A stretch of 64,000 bases of DNA from Geomonas azotofigens (GTDB taxonomy: Bacteria; Desulfobacterota; Desulfuromonadia; Geobacterales; Geobacteraceae). The notes under the pieces were generated by a model, which was not told the origin of the DNA, searched no databases, and was given only the letters and a program-made list of their open reading frames with translations. The stretch is taken from assembly GCF_018919395.1 (NCBI RefSeq), contig NZ_JAHLME010000005.1, positions 186,001 to 250,000 on the forward strand, given 5' to 3'. A program made the position numbers and the translations under genes. Of the stretch, positions 18,661 to 27,580 are shown one piece after another. Each line of letters opens with the position of its first letter. The stretch's first letter is position 1.

Positions 18661-20013
18661 TCAAAGGTCGACCCTGACGGCGGGCTCGTTGACAGGCCAG
18701 GGGTGCCGCAGATAACGGTACAGAGCCCAGACCAGCAACGCGCCGCAGGCTGTATAGCTGATCAGGTGAGCCAGGGCGAGCCCCCGGGCCGTTGCGGCGA
18801 GCCCGGTGAGGCAAAGAAGCACGAGTAGGCTCCCTCGCAGAAGGTCCAGAAAAAGCATCTGCCGGGACTGTTCCGCCGCCCAGAGCCCCGCGCTAGCAAC
18901 GGTCCACACCGAGCTCGCCACGCACAACACCGCGACGACTCCAAGCACATCACCACCAGCTCCGAACCCCCTGCCGTACCAGGACATCAAGAGGTCCGGG
19001 AACAACATCAGCACGGACGCGCCAGCGGCGGTCACCAGCAAGCTTATCGCACCCAAGCCGACCAGAGCCTTGGTGAACCCATGCCGGTTCCCTTCCGCCT
19101 GAAGGTTGGCCAAAACCGGGAGCGAGACATGAAAGATACGGGTGGGAAGAAAGGCCAGCACGTTTTGGTACCTACTGGCGGCATTGAAGATGGCGTACTC
19201 CGCCAGACCATCGGGCCGACGGGCGAGCAGGATACCCACGGCCCAGTTGGTGGCGTTCATTGCGATCTCGCTGAACCACACCATAGTTGACATCCTGAGG
19301 ATGGACCGCTCTCTCCAGACGTTACGGTATTGGATTTGGATCCCCAGTCGCCGGCATTCCTTTTGGAGCATGACCTGCCCGAGAAAGCAACCCAAAATGC
19401 TGACAGCCGAATACCCCGCAATGGCTCCCGTGACTCCGTTGTGAAGGGAACAAGCCCACACGATCGGCAACAGTGCACCTTGGGAGGAGGTGATGATCGC
19501 GCAACTTCGAAACGACTCCAGGCCGGCAAGCATGCGGAACTGGATCAGGCTGATGATCTCGAACATCATCCAGATGCTGCTCAGGCTCAAGTCGCGGGAG
19601 AGGTCGCGCCCAGGAAGCAGCTTGTCCGAAAGAAGCTGCGAGCAACTGATCACAACTAGCCCTATAACCAAGGAAGCGACGCTCACAAAGGAAAGGGTGA
19701 AGCCGATAATCCGTCCTGTTCGCGGTGGATCGGTGACTCTGTTGCTGGCGATGTACTTCGCCGTTGAGAGACCTATTCCGGCTTGGCCAAAGCTGGAGAT
19801 CATCAGTACGGTGCTTTGGATGACGGCAAGTTTGCCGAAGTCGGACATTCCCAGAACTCTGGCCACAAAGATGACCGCCAGGAAGTTGGCGATCTGCCTG
19901 AAAAGTGATCCCGCCGTTACCCATGACATGCCGATCGCCAGCCGCTTTTTCAGTGACTGCGCCGGCAAATATTTATCGATGAACAGGGAGAGCCATCCCG
20001 GCAGTTGCCACAT
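18661..20013 (-). CDS. Oligosaccharide flippase (Wzx/PST family)
   Basis: A 450-residue multi-spanning protein (about 12-14 segments) of the polysaccharide transporter family: N-terminal LKKRLAIGMSWVTAGSLFRQIANFLAVIF and ARVLGMSDFGKLAV are characteristic. The ATG at 20013 has AGAGGTCGG upstream and is preferred to a GTG 27 bases earlier. It would translocate undecaprenyl-linked repeat units across the inner membrane for the Wzy-like protein encoded next. A 132-base gap separates it from the DUF354 gene. Confidence 0.88.
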   Translation of the reverse strand: MWQLPGWLSLFIDKYLPAQSLKKRLAIGMSWVTAGSLFRQIANFLAVIFVARVLGMSDFGKLAVIQSTVLMISSFGQAGIGLSTAKYIASNRVTDPPRTGRIIGFTLSFVSVASLVIGLVVISCSQLLSDKLLPGRDLSRDLSLSSIWMMFEIISLIQFRMLAGLESFRSCAIITSSQGALLPIVWACSLHNGVTGAIAGYSAVSILGCFLGQVMLQKECRRLGIQIQYRNVWRERSILRMSTMVWFSEIAMNATNWAVGILLARRPDGLAEYAIFNAASRYQNVLAFLPTRIFHVSLPVLANLQAEGNRHGFTKALVGLGAISLLVTAAGASVLMLFPDLLMSWYGRGFGAGGDVLGVVAVLCVASSVWTVASAGLWAAEQSRQMLFLDLLRGSLLVLLCLTGLAATARGLALAHLISYTACGALLVWALYRYLRHPWPVNEPAVRVDL

Positions 20014-20145
20014 GTCCGACCTCTGTCTGTATTGCTGCACTTAGAGCAGGAGAATGGGTACAGCCGGGGAGAAGCAAAACGACGGTTACAGCAAAAAGCT
20101 CGATGGGTACGGGCGACAGGACTACTGAACTGCGGCAAGCAAATC

Positions 20146-21195
20146 TTAGGACTGTTCCATGATGCTCACAAGTTCATCGACGATTTTTGCCAGGGCGTCC
20201 GGGCTGTCGCTGCCCGGGCGCGCCGGACGTTTCCATTTGCAGATTTGCAGTTTCTGCTCAAGATCCTCAACGCTCTTTAGCAACACCAGTCGGCCACGGG
20301 TGGCGAGGTACTCATCAACCGTCCCCATCTGGCCACGGAAGATGCTGTACACCGGCACGCCCAGTGCTGCGGCCTCCCTGTTCATGGTTCCGCCGCCGCT
20401 GATCACCAGGTCGGAGTGCCAGATGAGGTTCAGGCCGTCGATCACCTTTGGAGGGATGATTATTTTGCCAGTGACAACCAGATCGCTCCAAGTTCCTCGC
20501 ACCAATGCCTCCTGGTCCGCATTTCGCGGCAACACGATAAGGCGCGTCCCCGGTAGTGACGACAGACGCTGCATTACCGCAGAAAAAAGCTCATCGCTTT
20601 GCGGCCGGTGGTAATGTGCCTCAGTGGCTGGTGGCCGAATGGTGACTACAACCTCCTCATCCCTGATGCCAAGTTCTGCCAAGATGCCACCTAACGGCTT
20701 GAACGTTGGCACATAGACATCCTCCTTTATCCCTGGATACCTGCCGATTCTGCGAAACCTCTGCTTGATGGCATTATCCGGAATGACTTCAGGCACAATC
20801 ACAGTATCAGGATAGGCAAAGGGAAGCCATTGCGCGTGTTCATAATCGAAGATTAAGGTAGAGGGAACTCCGAGCAGACGTGCGATGATTAACTGGGAAC
20901 GCGATCCGTGCGATAGGGCCAGAGCAGGTTTCTCGCTGAGCACCGTTGGCGCAAGTTGTAGTGCTCTTATGGCCAAACCTATAACCTTCATGGCCCGGTT
21001 TTTACCGTAGTGCCGGCCAATCCTGTTGTAGGGCAATCGCAGCAGGTCGGCAAGGCCGCACACTTGAAAGCAGTCCCTTGCTGTTATGGTAAAGCAGTAA
21101 CCCCTTTTTTCGAGCTCTTCGATGATCGGTTTGAAAAAGGGGACATGTGGCGAATTATCCAAATCGATCCAAATCTTTTTTTTGTTGGTTTCCAT
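20146..21195 (-). CDS. DUF354 family protein (GT-B/UDP-GlcNAc epimerase-like fold)
   Basis: A 349-residue protein with the DUF354 hallmark WIDLDNSPHVPFFKPI near the N terminus, SHGSRSQLIIARLLG, and GGGTMNREAAALGVPVYSIFRG near the C terminus. The fold is related to UDP-GlcNAc 2-epimerases and GT-B transferases; no member function is firmly known to me. The location within the exopolysaccharide operon suggests glycosyl transfer or nucleotide-sugar processing. GGGACAAGGATGG precedes the ATG. Base composition here drops relative to the downstream genes. Confidence 0.85.
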   Translation of the reverse strand: METNKKKIWIDLDNSPHVPFFKPIIEELEKRGYCFTITARDCFQVCGLADLLRLPYNRIGRHYGKNRAMKVIGLAIRALQLAPTVLSEKPALALSHGSRSQLIIARLLGVPSTLIFDYEHAQWLPFAYPDTVIVPEVIPDNAIKQRFRRIGRYPGIKEDVYVPTFKPLGGILAELGIRDEEVVVTIRPPATEAHYHRPQSDELFSAVMQRLSSLPGTRLIVLPRNADQEALVRGTWSDLVVTGKIIIPPKVIDGLNLIWHSDLVISGGGTMNREAAALGVPVYSIFRGQMGTVDEYLATRGRLVLLKSVEDLEQKLQICKWKRPARPGSDSPDALAKIVDELVSIMEQS

Positions 21196-21239
21196 CCTTG
21201 TCCCTTACCTTTATGATTGCTGTAGCGCTCTCGCATTCA

Positions 21240-21956
21240 TTAATGAAGTTTTGAGTACAAACCACAAGGGATATGAAAGCATCTTTTGTTCAAGACAACC
21301 CCCAACAATGCGTCCGAGTTATGAGTTATTTTTTCTTTCAAAGACTGCAAAGCGAAGGCCTTGGTTTTTTCGCTTTCCAAAACTATTACAACGACATCAG
21401 CATACCGTGTCAGCTCTACGCTGTGCGGTTCGACCTCAATAGACGGTGAGTCAAAAAAAACTATATCGTAGTGGGTCTTAAGCCTATTCGCTAAGTTGGG
21501 ATCTTTTTTGAGCTGCTTAATGCAATCTTCGAAAAGCACGCGGACCTCCGTCAATACACCTTTACTTTGCGGTTGTCTGACTGGCACCTCATTGTTTTCA
21601 GAAATCTCATGCCATCTCGAGTATGAGTTGAGCTGTCTATCTGTTTGTGGACCGTCCCCAAGCTTCACGACTAAGACATTCTGGTTTTGTAATTCTGAGG
21701 ATACCTTGGCGAATCTCTCTGTAACAGACGAGACACCTTCCCCAGCCTGAGAGGATATAAGTTGCATGATCCACCCGCCGGCATTCAGTCCTTCTTGAAT
21801 GCGCGCGAACATGCCTACGATCTCAGCATCTGTGACACTATCCGCCCCGGCCTTATTCGGAGGAGTACTACCAACGCCCCCAACGTCAGGCAGTAGTGGA
21901 TCGTCCTTGTGCCGCTCACGCCGTGCTTGCTCAAGAGCGTCAAAAATGTTGCTCAT
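21240..21956 (-). CDS. BY-kinase/CpsD-like protein with degenerate Walker A
   Basis: A 238-residue protein related to the cytoplasmic tyrosine kinases that pair with Wzz-type proteins. N-terminal SNIFDALEQARRER is the usual beginning in this family, and the C-terminal GVVLNKR-x3-IP is conserved. The phosphate loop reads SSQAGEGVSSV (68-78): Val75 takes the place of the invariant Walker A Lys, and no A'-motif DxDxR is seen. Walker B-like DIVFFDSPS is present. No Tyr cluster at the C terminus. It probably does not phosphorylate, and may act as a structural or nucleotide-sensing partner of the Wzz-like and ExeA-like proteins encoded beside it. Confidence 0.75.
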   Translation of the reverse strand: MSNIFDALEQARRERHKDDPLLPDVGGVGSTPPNKAGADSVTDAEIVGMFARIQEGLNAGGWIMQLISSQAGEGVSSVTERFAKVSSELQNQNVLVVKLGDGPQTDRQLNSYSRWHEISENNEVPVRQPQSKGVLTEVRVLFEDCIKQLKKDPNLANRLKTHYDIVFFDSPSIEVEPHSVELTRYADVVVIVLESEKTKAFALQSLKEKITHNSDALLGVVLNKRCFHIPCGLYSKLH

Positions 21957-21992
21957 CGGAGTCTCCTTGATGCTGCGCCCTCATCCAGGGGG

Positions 21993-23150
21993 TCACTGTT
22001 CCTTGACCACAGGAAACCTCAGCCGAACGCCCTCCACTATCACATTCTCGTCAATGATCCCCGGATTCGCTCTTTTGACCAGAAGCATCGTCCCCTTGTC
22101 CGCTCGGCCATAAACCTGTGTTACCAGCTTAGCCAACGTGTCCCCTTTTCGGACCACCCTGTCGACATACTCCTTCCGCAACGGCGGCGAAATAGCTTGC
22201 TCCGCTGGAACATTTTTAGTTATAGGAAACGATAGAACATGAGAGGGGTGTATCGAGCGCGGAAACTGGTAGAAAGAAAAACCTGAAATAGCAAACAGCA
22301 CGATTACGGACGCCGCCAATCCGGACTTATAAAGAAGATTTCCACTAATGCCGAATTCACGTGCCACGGTTCTGACCATCGCAGTATTGACAAGTTTAAG
22401 CCCGCCCCCATAGGCGTTGATCAAACAGTTATCGCACAAGATATTTATGATGCGTGGGATACCTTGGGCCAACCGAACTATCAATCTTAGTGCTCCGGCC
22501 GTGAATGGTACTAAATCCCCAGCCGCAGCTTTAGCCAGTCGTGACCGAATATAAGCCACTCCCGAAGCTGAGTCCAAAGGGGAGATGACAGCCTTAACTG
22601 AAATCCTTTGTTTTAGTTGCTTTAGCTCGTGTAGATTCAAGGTGTTTTCGAACTCTGGCTGTGCGCTGAAGACTATCTGTAACAGCTTTTCCTTTGACGT
22701 TTCTATGTTTGATAGCATCCTAAGGTTTTCCAGTGTATCAACCGGCATGTTCTGAGCTTCATCTATTATGAGAACTACATTTCTCCCCAGCTTGAACTCG
22801 TCAACCAAGTACCTGTGAAGTTCATCTAGCAATTCAAAGCTACTTCTGGCGTTTGATGGCAGTCCAACTTCCCGGGATATCTGCTTCAATAAGTTTGCGA
22901 AGGAAAGCATGGGATTCAGCACATATATAGAGGTTAGCTTCGAAGGATCTATTTGATTTAAATAGGACCGCACGATAGTGGTCTTTCCTACGCCGATTTC
23001 ACCCAGGATGAGGATGAAGCCCTTTCTCTGTTCCACGCCATAAATTATGGAGGCTAAGGCTTCTTTATGAGCCGTGCTCAGGAACAGAAAATCCGGATCG
23101 GGAGTTATGTTGAAGGGCTCTCTATCTAAACGAAAGTAGTTTAAATACAT
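21993..23150 (-). CDS. ExeA/XrtA-associated-type AAA ATPase with C-terminal LysM-like domain
   Basis: A 385-residue protein. Start MYLNYFRLDREPFNITPDPDFLFLS is typical of ExeA/GspA-like ATPases. Walker A GEIGVGKTT is at about 48-56 and Walker B VVLIIDEAQN at about 124-133. A single membrane helix (about 279-297) is followed by a Pro-rich linker and a LysM-like module (RKGDTLAKLVTQVYG...VEGVRLRFPVV), so the C terminus is probably periplasmic and may bind peptidoglycan. Such ATPases accompany Wzz and CpsD-like genes in exopolysaccharide/exosortase loci. It may open the cell wall for the export channel (inference). Eight bases separate it from the upstream Wzz-like gene. Confidence 0.88.
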   Translation of the reverse strand: MYLNYFRLDREPFNITPDPDFLFLSTAHKEALASIIYGVEQRKGFILILGEIGVGKTTIVRSYLNQIDPSKLTSIYVLNPMLSFANLLKQISREVGLPSNARSSFELLDELHRYLVDEFKLGRNVVLIIDEAQNMPVDTLENLRMLSNIETSKEKLLQIVFSAQPEFENTLNLHELKQLKQRISVKAVISPLDSASGVAYIRSRLAKAAAGDLVPFTAGALRLIVRLAQGIPRIINILCDNCLINAYGGGLKLVNTAMVRTVAREFGISGNLLYKSGLAASVIVLFAISGFSFYQFPRSIHPSHVLSFPITKNVPAEQAISPPLRKEYVDRVVRKGDTLAKLVTQVYGRADKGTMLLVKRANPGIIDENVIVEGVRLRFPVVKEQ

Positions 23151-23158
23151 ACCCCCCC

Positions 23159-24616
23159 CTATTCAAATGGAATTGACACGAGCACTGGCAACCCGGAGAC
23201 CTTCTCAACCTTCTCAGGGGTCGAGAAAGTTTGATCTGTCTTCTCCTTCAAGAAGACAGCAATCAATGCCACAAATACCCCCGATATGATTCCAAGCACC
23301 ACGATCTTCAACCTGCTGGATGTAGACGGCAGAATTGGAACCGCGGCAGTTTGAATAACGCTTATGTTAGCCAACTTCTGCCGGTTCATTTCTTCCAGCA
23401 TCCTGGATTCTTCCACACGATCGAGGTAGGTCTGATAATTTTTCTCGTTCATCATTTTTTCTCTTTTGAGGTTTTCCAGTTGCTGCTCACCCCTGTTGAT
23501 GCCCCCCAAGCTGTCTTTTATCTCTTGCAACTGAATCTTAAGGCTCGTCCCTTTTGCCACTAGAGCTTTAAAGCTTGCATCCGAGGTCAGGAATTCCTTG
23601 TACAAATCAAGATAGATCAGATTACCAGTTTTTGCTTTTTTATTAGCGTCTGCTTCTAGTTCATTAATGTAGTTCTTTACTACCTCAATCTCATTTTTTG
23701 AGTTGATTATTAGCTTGTTTGATGGAGTATACTTCTTGGACAACTTCTGCTCTTCCAGCAATAGCCCCAACAATTTCGCTTTCGCATCCTGGACATCAAG
23801 GCTTCTTTCGGGTGGGACGTAGGAATCACGACTTCTGTAAACCGCCTGCAACTGCCCTTTTAGAACAATCACCTTTTTCTGCAGCTCTTTAATTTGATTT
23901 TCATTTGCCTTAAGTGCGGCGTCCAATTCCTGTTTTTGCTGCAGCAAGAGGGTTCGCTGTTCTCCCAATGAATAAACATCATTTTCCCTCTTGAAGGCTT
24001 CCAGCTCCCTCTCTGATGCGCGCAGTTTCTGTGTGTACATTTCCAATTGTTGCTGCAGGAACGTGGACTGAGGCTCCCGAAAAACCTGCAGGTGCTTATC
24101 CCGGAAGTAATCTACAAACGAATTCACTACCCGGGCCGCGATCAAAGGATCAGCATGTTCGTAAGCTATTTCGATGACGTTGGAATTCTTAACTTTGTTT
24201 AGTTTCAACGTTTTCTCAAGCCTTGTCTCGGCGAGGTCTTCAACATTAACATCCTGAAGCGACAGGAGGTCTGGATAAAGCTTGGTTGCCGTTATATCTT
24301 TGACGACTTTGTCCCGGAGTTCTTTGCTCGAAAGGATTTGCAGTTCGGAGCTGATAAGACCATCCTGGTTAATTGCCATCGTTGGCGCGGCTATTCTCTC
24401 CCCAAGTTCCGGTCGCGCCAGGTATTCTCTCCCCATCTTTATCAACACGGTAGATTTCGCCTCATAGAGGGGTTCAGTCAGTAATGCCACCAACACTGCA
24501 AACATGAGAACTGTTATAAATGTAGAGGAGACAAGGCACTTGTTTCTGAAGACCGTTCCCACATAGTGAACTGCAGCCTTGGTATTGGTCATCATTTGAA
24601 AGTTTTCTGTTTCCAT
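23159..24616 (-). CDS. Wzz/GumC-type polysaccharide chain-length protein
   Basis: A 485-residue inner-membrane protein with one membrane helix near each end (about 29-50 and 440-462) flanking a long periplasmic coiled-coil region (for instance 170-260 and 340-400), as in Wzz/GNVR proteins. The N-terminal YEAKSTVLIKMGREYL and the C-terminal PILPSTSSRLKIVVLG with Pro-rich turn are family landmarks. No cytoplasmic kinase domain is fused; the separate BY-kinase-like protein is two genes away. ATG at 24616 has GAGAGGATGG upstream. Its upstream neighbour in the original operon was the wza-like gene, now separated by an insertion sequence 26 bases upstream of this start. Confidence 0.9.
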   Translation of the reverse strand: METENFQMMTNTKAAVHYVGTVFRNKCLVSSTFITVLMFAVLVALLTEPLYEAKSTVLIKMGREYLARPELGERIAAPTMAINQDGLISSELQILSSKELRDKVVKDITATKLYPDLLSLQDVNVEDLAETRLEKTLKLNKVKNSNVIEIAYEHADPLIAARVVNSFVDYFRDKHLQVFREPQSTFLQQQLEMYTQKLRASERELEAFKRENDVYSLGEQRTLLLQQKQELDAALKANENQIKELQKKVIVLKGQLQAVYRSRDSYVPPERSLDVQDAKAKLLGLLLEEQKLSKKYTPSNKLIINSKNEIEVVKNYINELEADANKKAKTGNLIYLDLYKEFLTSDASFKALVAKGTSLKIQLQEIKDSLGGINRGEQQLENLKREKMMNEKNYQTYLDRVEESRMLEEMNRQKLANISVIQTAAVPILPSTSSRLKIVVLGIISGVFVALIAVFLKEKTDQTFSTPEKVEKVSGLPVLVSIPFE

Positions 24617-24642
24617 GATCCATCCTCTCGATACACACTAAC

Positions 24643-25797
24643 TGTTGAGTGCCAGCACATCGTAGACAAAGTTCTCTGACAATCGAATAGCCATCGCGTA
24701 ATCCTATGGACACCGAAACCATGTTGGAGATGTTCATGAAGGATGAAATTTTGCAGCAACGAGTCTTGGCGGTGCAACGGTACATCAACGGCGAGTGCCC
24801 GGAATCAATCTGTGCATCTCTTGGTAGATCGAGAGCTTGGCTGTATAAATGGGTCGATCGTCATCTTGAAGAAGACCACTCCTGGTGGGAAGCCAAGTCA
24901 ACACGCCCTCTGACTGTTCCCAACCGCACGCCAGAGGAGATTGAGGAAATAGTGAAGCTTGTGCGGCTCAGTCTGTACAGCGGTGATCTCTTCTACGGAG
25001 CACAGGCGATACAGTGGAAGATGGAAGACCTTGAGGTCAAACCGGTGCCATCCCTCCGCACCATTAATCGCATTCTCAGCCGAAATGAACTGACTCATCG
25101 GCGTACGGGCAAATATGAAAGCAAAGGAACGCCATACCCTGTGTTGCCGTCGTCGTTGCCTAATCAGACTCACCAAGCTGATCTGGTTGGTCCTTGTTAC
25201 CGGAAAGGGCCTGTTCGCTTCTACGGGCTTAATGTCGTCGACACGGCAACAGCCCGCTGCGGCCTGCATTCATCGCCTACAAAGGCGGGCCAAGATATTC
25301 TGGACGGTCTCTGGGCCATCTGGAGGCGTTTGGGAATACCGAATAATGTGCAGGTTGACAATGCCTTGTCTTTCTTTGGTAGTCTCGCCCATCCACGGGG
25401 CATGGGGCCACTTATCAGGCTTTACCTGAACCACGGCGTCGAGCGAGCTTGCCGGGAAAACGCCTCTGACTGCGCTGGCTACCTCCAGAAAAAAACTGCG
25501 GTTTCCTGCTGACGAGGAAGCTCCACGGCATCGGCTGAAAAAGCCGGAAACGGGACGTTACCATCTTGTGCGCCTGATCCGCAGCGATCTTAAACTCAAC
25601 GTCTTTGGCGAGACCTTCCCGGTTCCACCAGTTAAACGCGAATACGCAGTGGCTACTATCGATGTCAAAGAGCAGAAACTCAAAGTCTTCATGGACCGAA
25701 TCCAGGTAGAGGAATACGACTACAAATTACGTTAAAGGACCGAGTGTCCACGATATCTTGGCATCAAAATCTATCCACGATGTCGTGGCACTCAACA
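24643..25797 (+). mobile_element. Decayed insertion sequence (about 1.15 kb) with inverted repeats and target duplication
   Basis: Left end TGTTGAGTGCCAGCACATCGT (24643 onward) and right end, read inverted from 25797, TGTTGAGTGCCACGACATCGT match at about 20 of 23 positions. The element is flanked by the 6-base direct repeat ACTAAC (24637-24642 and 25798-25803), a target-site duplication. It carries one DDE-type transposase remnant on the plus strand, opposite to the surrounding polysaccharide genes. A subterminal copy of the right-end motif (TCCACGATATCTTGGCA, near 25747) is also present. Confidence 0.88.
24706..25735 (+). pseudogene. Broken rve/DDE transposase of the insertion sequence
   Basis: The frame from ATG 24706 encodes an N-terminal helix-turn-helix region (CASLGRSRAWLYKWV), a linker, and an integrase-core start with two catalytic Asp (HQADLVG and QVDNALSF). 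After LNHGVE, near 25444, the homology jumps: the read frame ends at 25512 in unrelated residues, while the expected C-terminal region resumes in another frame (PLTALATSRKKLRF to EEYDYKLR, stop at 25735). The segment that should hold the third catalytic residue (Glu, in the usual PWRNG-x2-E part) is missing, so an internal deletion plus frameshift has inactivated it. Related to the integrase-core transposases of IS481/ISNCY-like elements; exact family not determined. Confidence 0.85.
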
Positions 25798-25813
25798 ACT
25801 AACGCTTTGGAAT

Positions 25814-26503
25814 CTACCTGATGCTATAGCCTAACCCGATAGGCAGAGGTATGTTCTTCCTTATGTACAAGTCTATCCATGTGTTGATATCGGAGATGGA
25901 AGACCTTGGCACGTAAACAACGTCATTGGGCTGCAACATCAGATCGCCGTTGCCGCTCCTTCGTATGTCTTCTACATTTAAAAGGATCGTGCTTATTTCG
26001 TTGTCAGATGCCCTTCTTATGACCACAACAGACTTAGGATTAGCGCTCTCTTTCATACCACCAGCTTGGGCGATCGACTGCAGGGCAGTTATGGAACCGC
26101 TTATAGTTACCATACCCGCCCTATTAACCTCTCCGTCTACGTAAACTTTATCCGTTACTGGTGTTCTGACGATAACTGTGGCCTTCGGTTCTAGTATCTC
26201 CCTCGCATACGCCAAGTTCAGGCTCTGAGTCAGTTCTGCTGGAGTGAGACCAGCAGCAGTTACTTCGCTGATGAGTTGCAACGATATTTTCCCGTCTGAC
26301 CGCACGACCACTTGTTCGTTCAGTTCAGGGTTATAGAAAAATTTCACGTCCAGCAAATCGCCAGATTGAATCCTGTAAATACTTTTTGCTTCTATGCCCA
26401 CAGGCTCAGAAGTCAAAGGATTTGTGCTCGTTGCGGTTGTTGATGTGCAACAGCATAAAGAATAGGTCAGAAGTAGCCCCGTTGTCATCTTTAACCATTT
26501 CAT
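25814..26503 (-). CDS. Wza-type polysaccharide export protein
   Basis: A 229-residue exported protein. An N-terminal hydrophobic segment with three consecutive Cys (LCCCTS) suggests a lipoprotein, though the lipobox is atypical. The polysaccharide-export domain (YRIQSGDLLDVKFFYNPELNE...VRSDGKISLQLI) is followed by a SLBB-type domain (KVYVDGEVNRAGMVTI, LQSIAQAGG, LQPNDVVYVP). It is shorter than E. coli Wza (about 380) and has no obvious C-terminal outer-membrane helix, so it may need a partner for the outer-membrane pore. The stop lies about 16 bases from the right end of the insertion sequence. Confidence 0.9.
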   Translation of the reverse strand: MKWLKMTTGLLLTYSLCCCTSTTATSTNPLTSEPVGIEAKSIYRIQSGDLLDVKFFYNPELNEQVVVRSDGKISLQLISEVTAAGLTPAELTQSLNLAYAREILEPKATVIVRTPVTDKVYVDGEVNRAGMVTISGSITALQSIAQAGGMKESANPKSVVVIRRASDNEISTILLNVEDIRRSGNGDLMLQPNDVVYVPRSSISDINTWIDLYIRKNIPLPIGLGYSIR

Positions 26504-26530
26504 AGAGAGCTCCGCCCTATACTATTCAAG

Positions 26531-27580
26531 CTACCCCATATGCCGATACCCCACAGCCCCCAACAACCTCAAGATGGCCACGGGAAGTTTCTTGAATAAT
26601 GCCTCGTATCCTTGCAAGTTGTTAGTTCGAGATATGAATGCATCCTTTGCTAAATCATAACGGTAATAATTCAGTTCCGACCTCTCCCCTCCCCATCCGT
26701 CCTTAAAAACCATCAAACCGGTGTTCTGCAAATCTGTGCGTCCGAAACTAAGAGTACTGAAACCATCATAGGCACACTTTTTTATCATCTCCCAAAAGAG
26801 AAGATTGTTAGCCCTCAAATTCTGGTACTTCTCGTCTGATGCTCCATATTTGTAAATTGCATTACTGCCATAGTGAAGGCAGATCAACCCCGCTATGATG
26901 CTTTGTCCGTGACGAGCAAGAGCCGTGAATCCTAGGCCGTCGTCTATCAAGTACTTGTGCAAATTTATAAAGTACTGCTTCGCCTGAGGTGGCTGGCCTT
27001 GCCGCCTTCGGGTAAGGCAGTGCAACCGGTAAAAGGAAAGAACCCCAGACAAGTCATAGGTGACATCAATCTTGACACCTTCCTTAACTGCCTTTTGGAT
27101 GTTCCTTGCTGCGCTCTTACGTACTTGTGCTTTAAGCACATTTTCATCTTTTATGAGCGGCAGAGTGTGTTGCACGAATCTCTTATAAGGTATCTCCTGA
27201 CAAAGCAGGCGCTCCCCCCTCAGTTCTACATAGCGCCACTCTTGTGATCGACCATACTCTAAGACATTTTGCAGCAGCAGGTTGAAGTCGGCCACGTCGG
27301 CTACCAGGGACTGGCATTGATCGGAAAAGCTCAGCGAAACACCCCGCTTTCCGGTAAGGAAACTGTCAACTTCCATGATCGGAAGACAAGCCCTGATTTG
27401 CCCCCCCTGATTCAGGGTGAAGTATCTTGGCCGATACCGGTATGACTCTGAGAGCAATGTCGCCCATTGTGGAGAGTGGAATATTGTGCCGCCCTGGTCG
27501 CAGGCGATCCACTCCTTGTACCCAACATGTTGGCGTGGGTCTACCACTTCAACCAGCGATCTATGCACTATCCGGCACAT
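26531..27580 (-). CDS. FemAB/GNAT-type N-acyltransferase of polysaccharide loci
   Basis: A 349-residue protein of the FemAB-like (double GNAT) group: IACDQGGTIFHSPQWATLLSES-type start, the central RKSAARNIQKAVKEG region, and the C-terminal GASDEKYQNLRANNLLFWEMI and SFGRTDLQNTGLMVFKDGWGG segments are characteristic. Members near EPS or PEP-CTERM systems are thought to attach amino acids or acyl groups to sugars or lipids. No signal peptide. It overlaps the aminotransferase gene by 20 bases, which suggests that it acts on the amino sugar made by the three preceding enzymes (inference). Confidence 0.82.
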   Translation of the reverse strand: MCRIVHRSLVEVVDPRQHVGYKEWIACDQGGTIFHSPQWATLLSESYRYRPRYFTLNQGGQIRACLPIMEVDSFLTGKRGVSLSFSDQCQSLVADVADFNLLLQNVLEYGRSQEWRYVELRGERLLCQEIPYKRFVQHTLPLIKDENVLKAQVRKSAARNIQKAVKEGVKIDVTYDLSGVLSFYRLHCLTRRRQGQPPQAKQYFINLHKYLIDDGLGFTALARHGQSIIAGLICLHYGSNAIYKYGASDEKYQNLRANNLLFWEMIKKCAYDGFSTLSFGRTDLQNTGLMVFKDGWGGERSELNYYRYDLAKDAFISRTNNLQGYEALFKKLPVAILRLLGAVGYRHMG

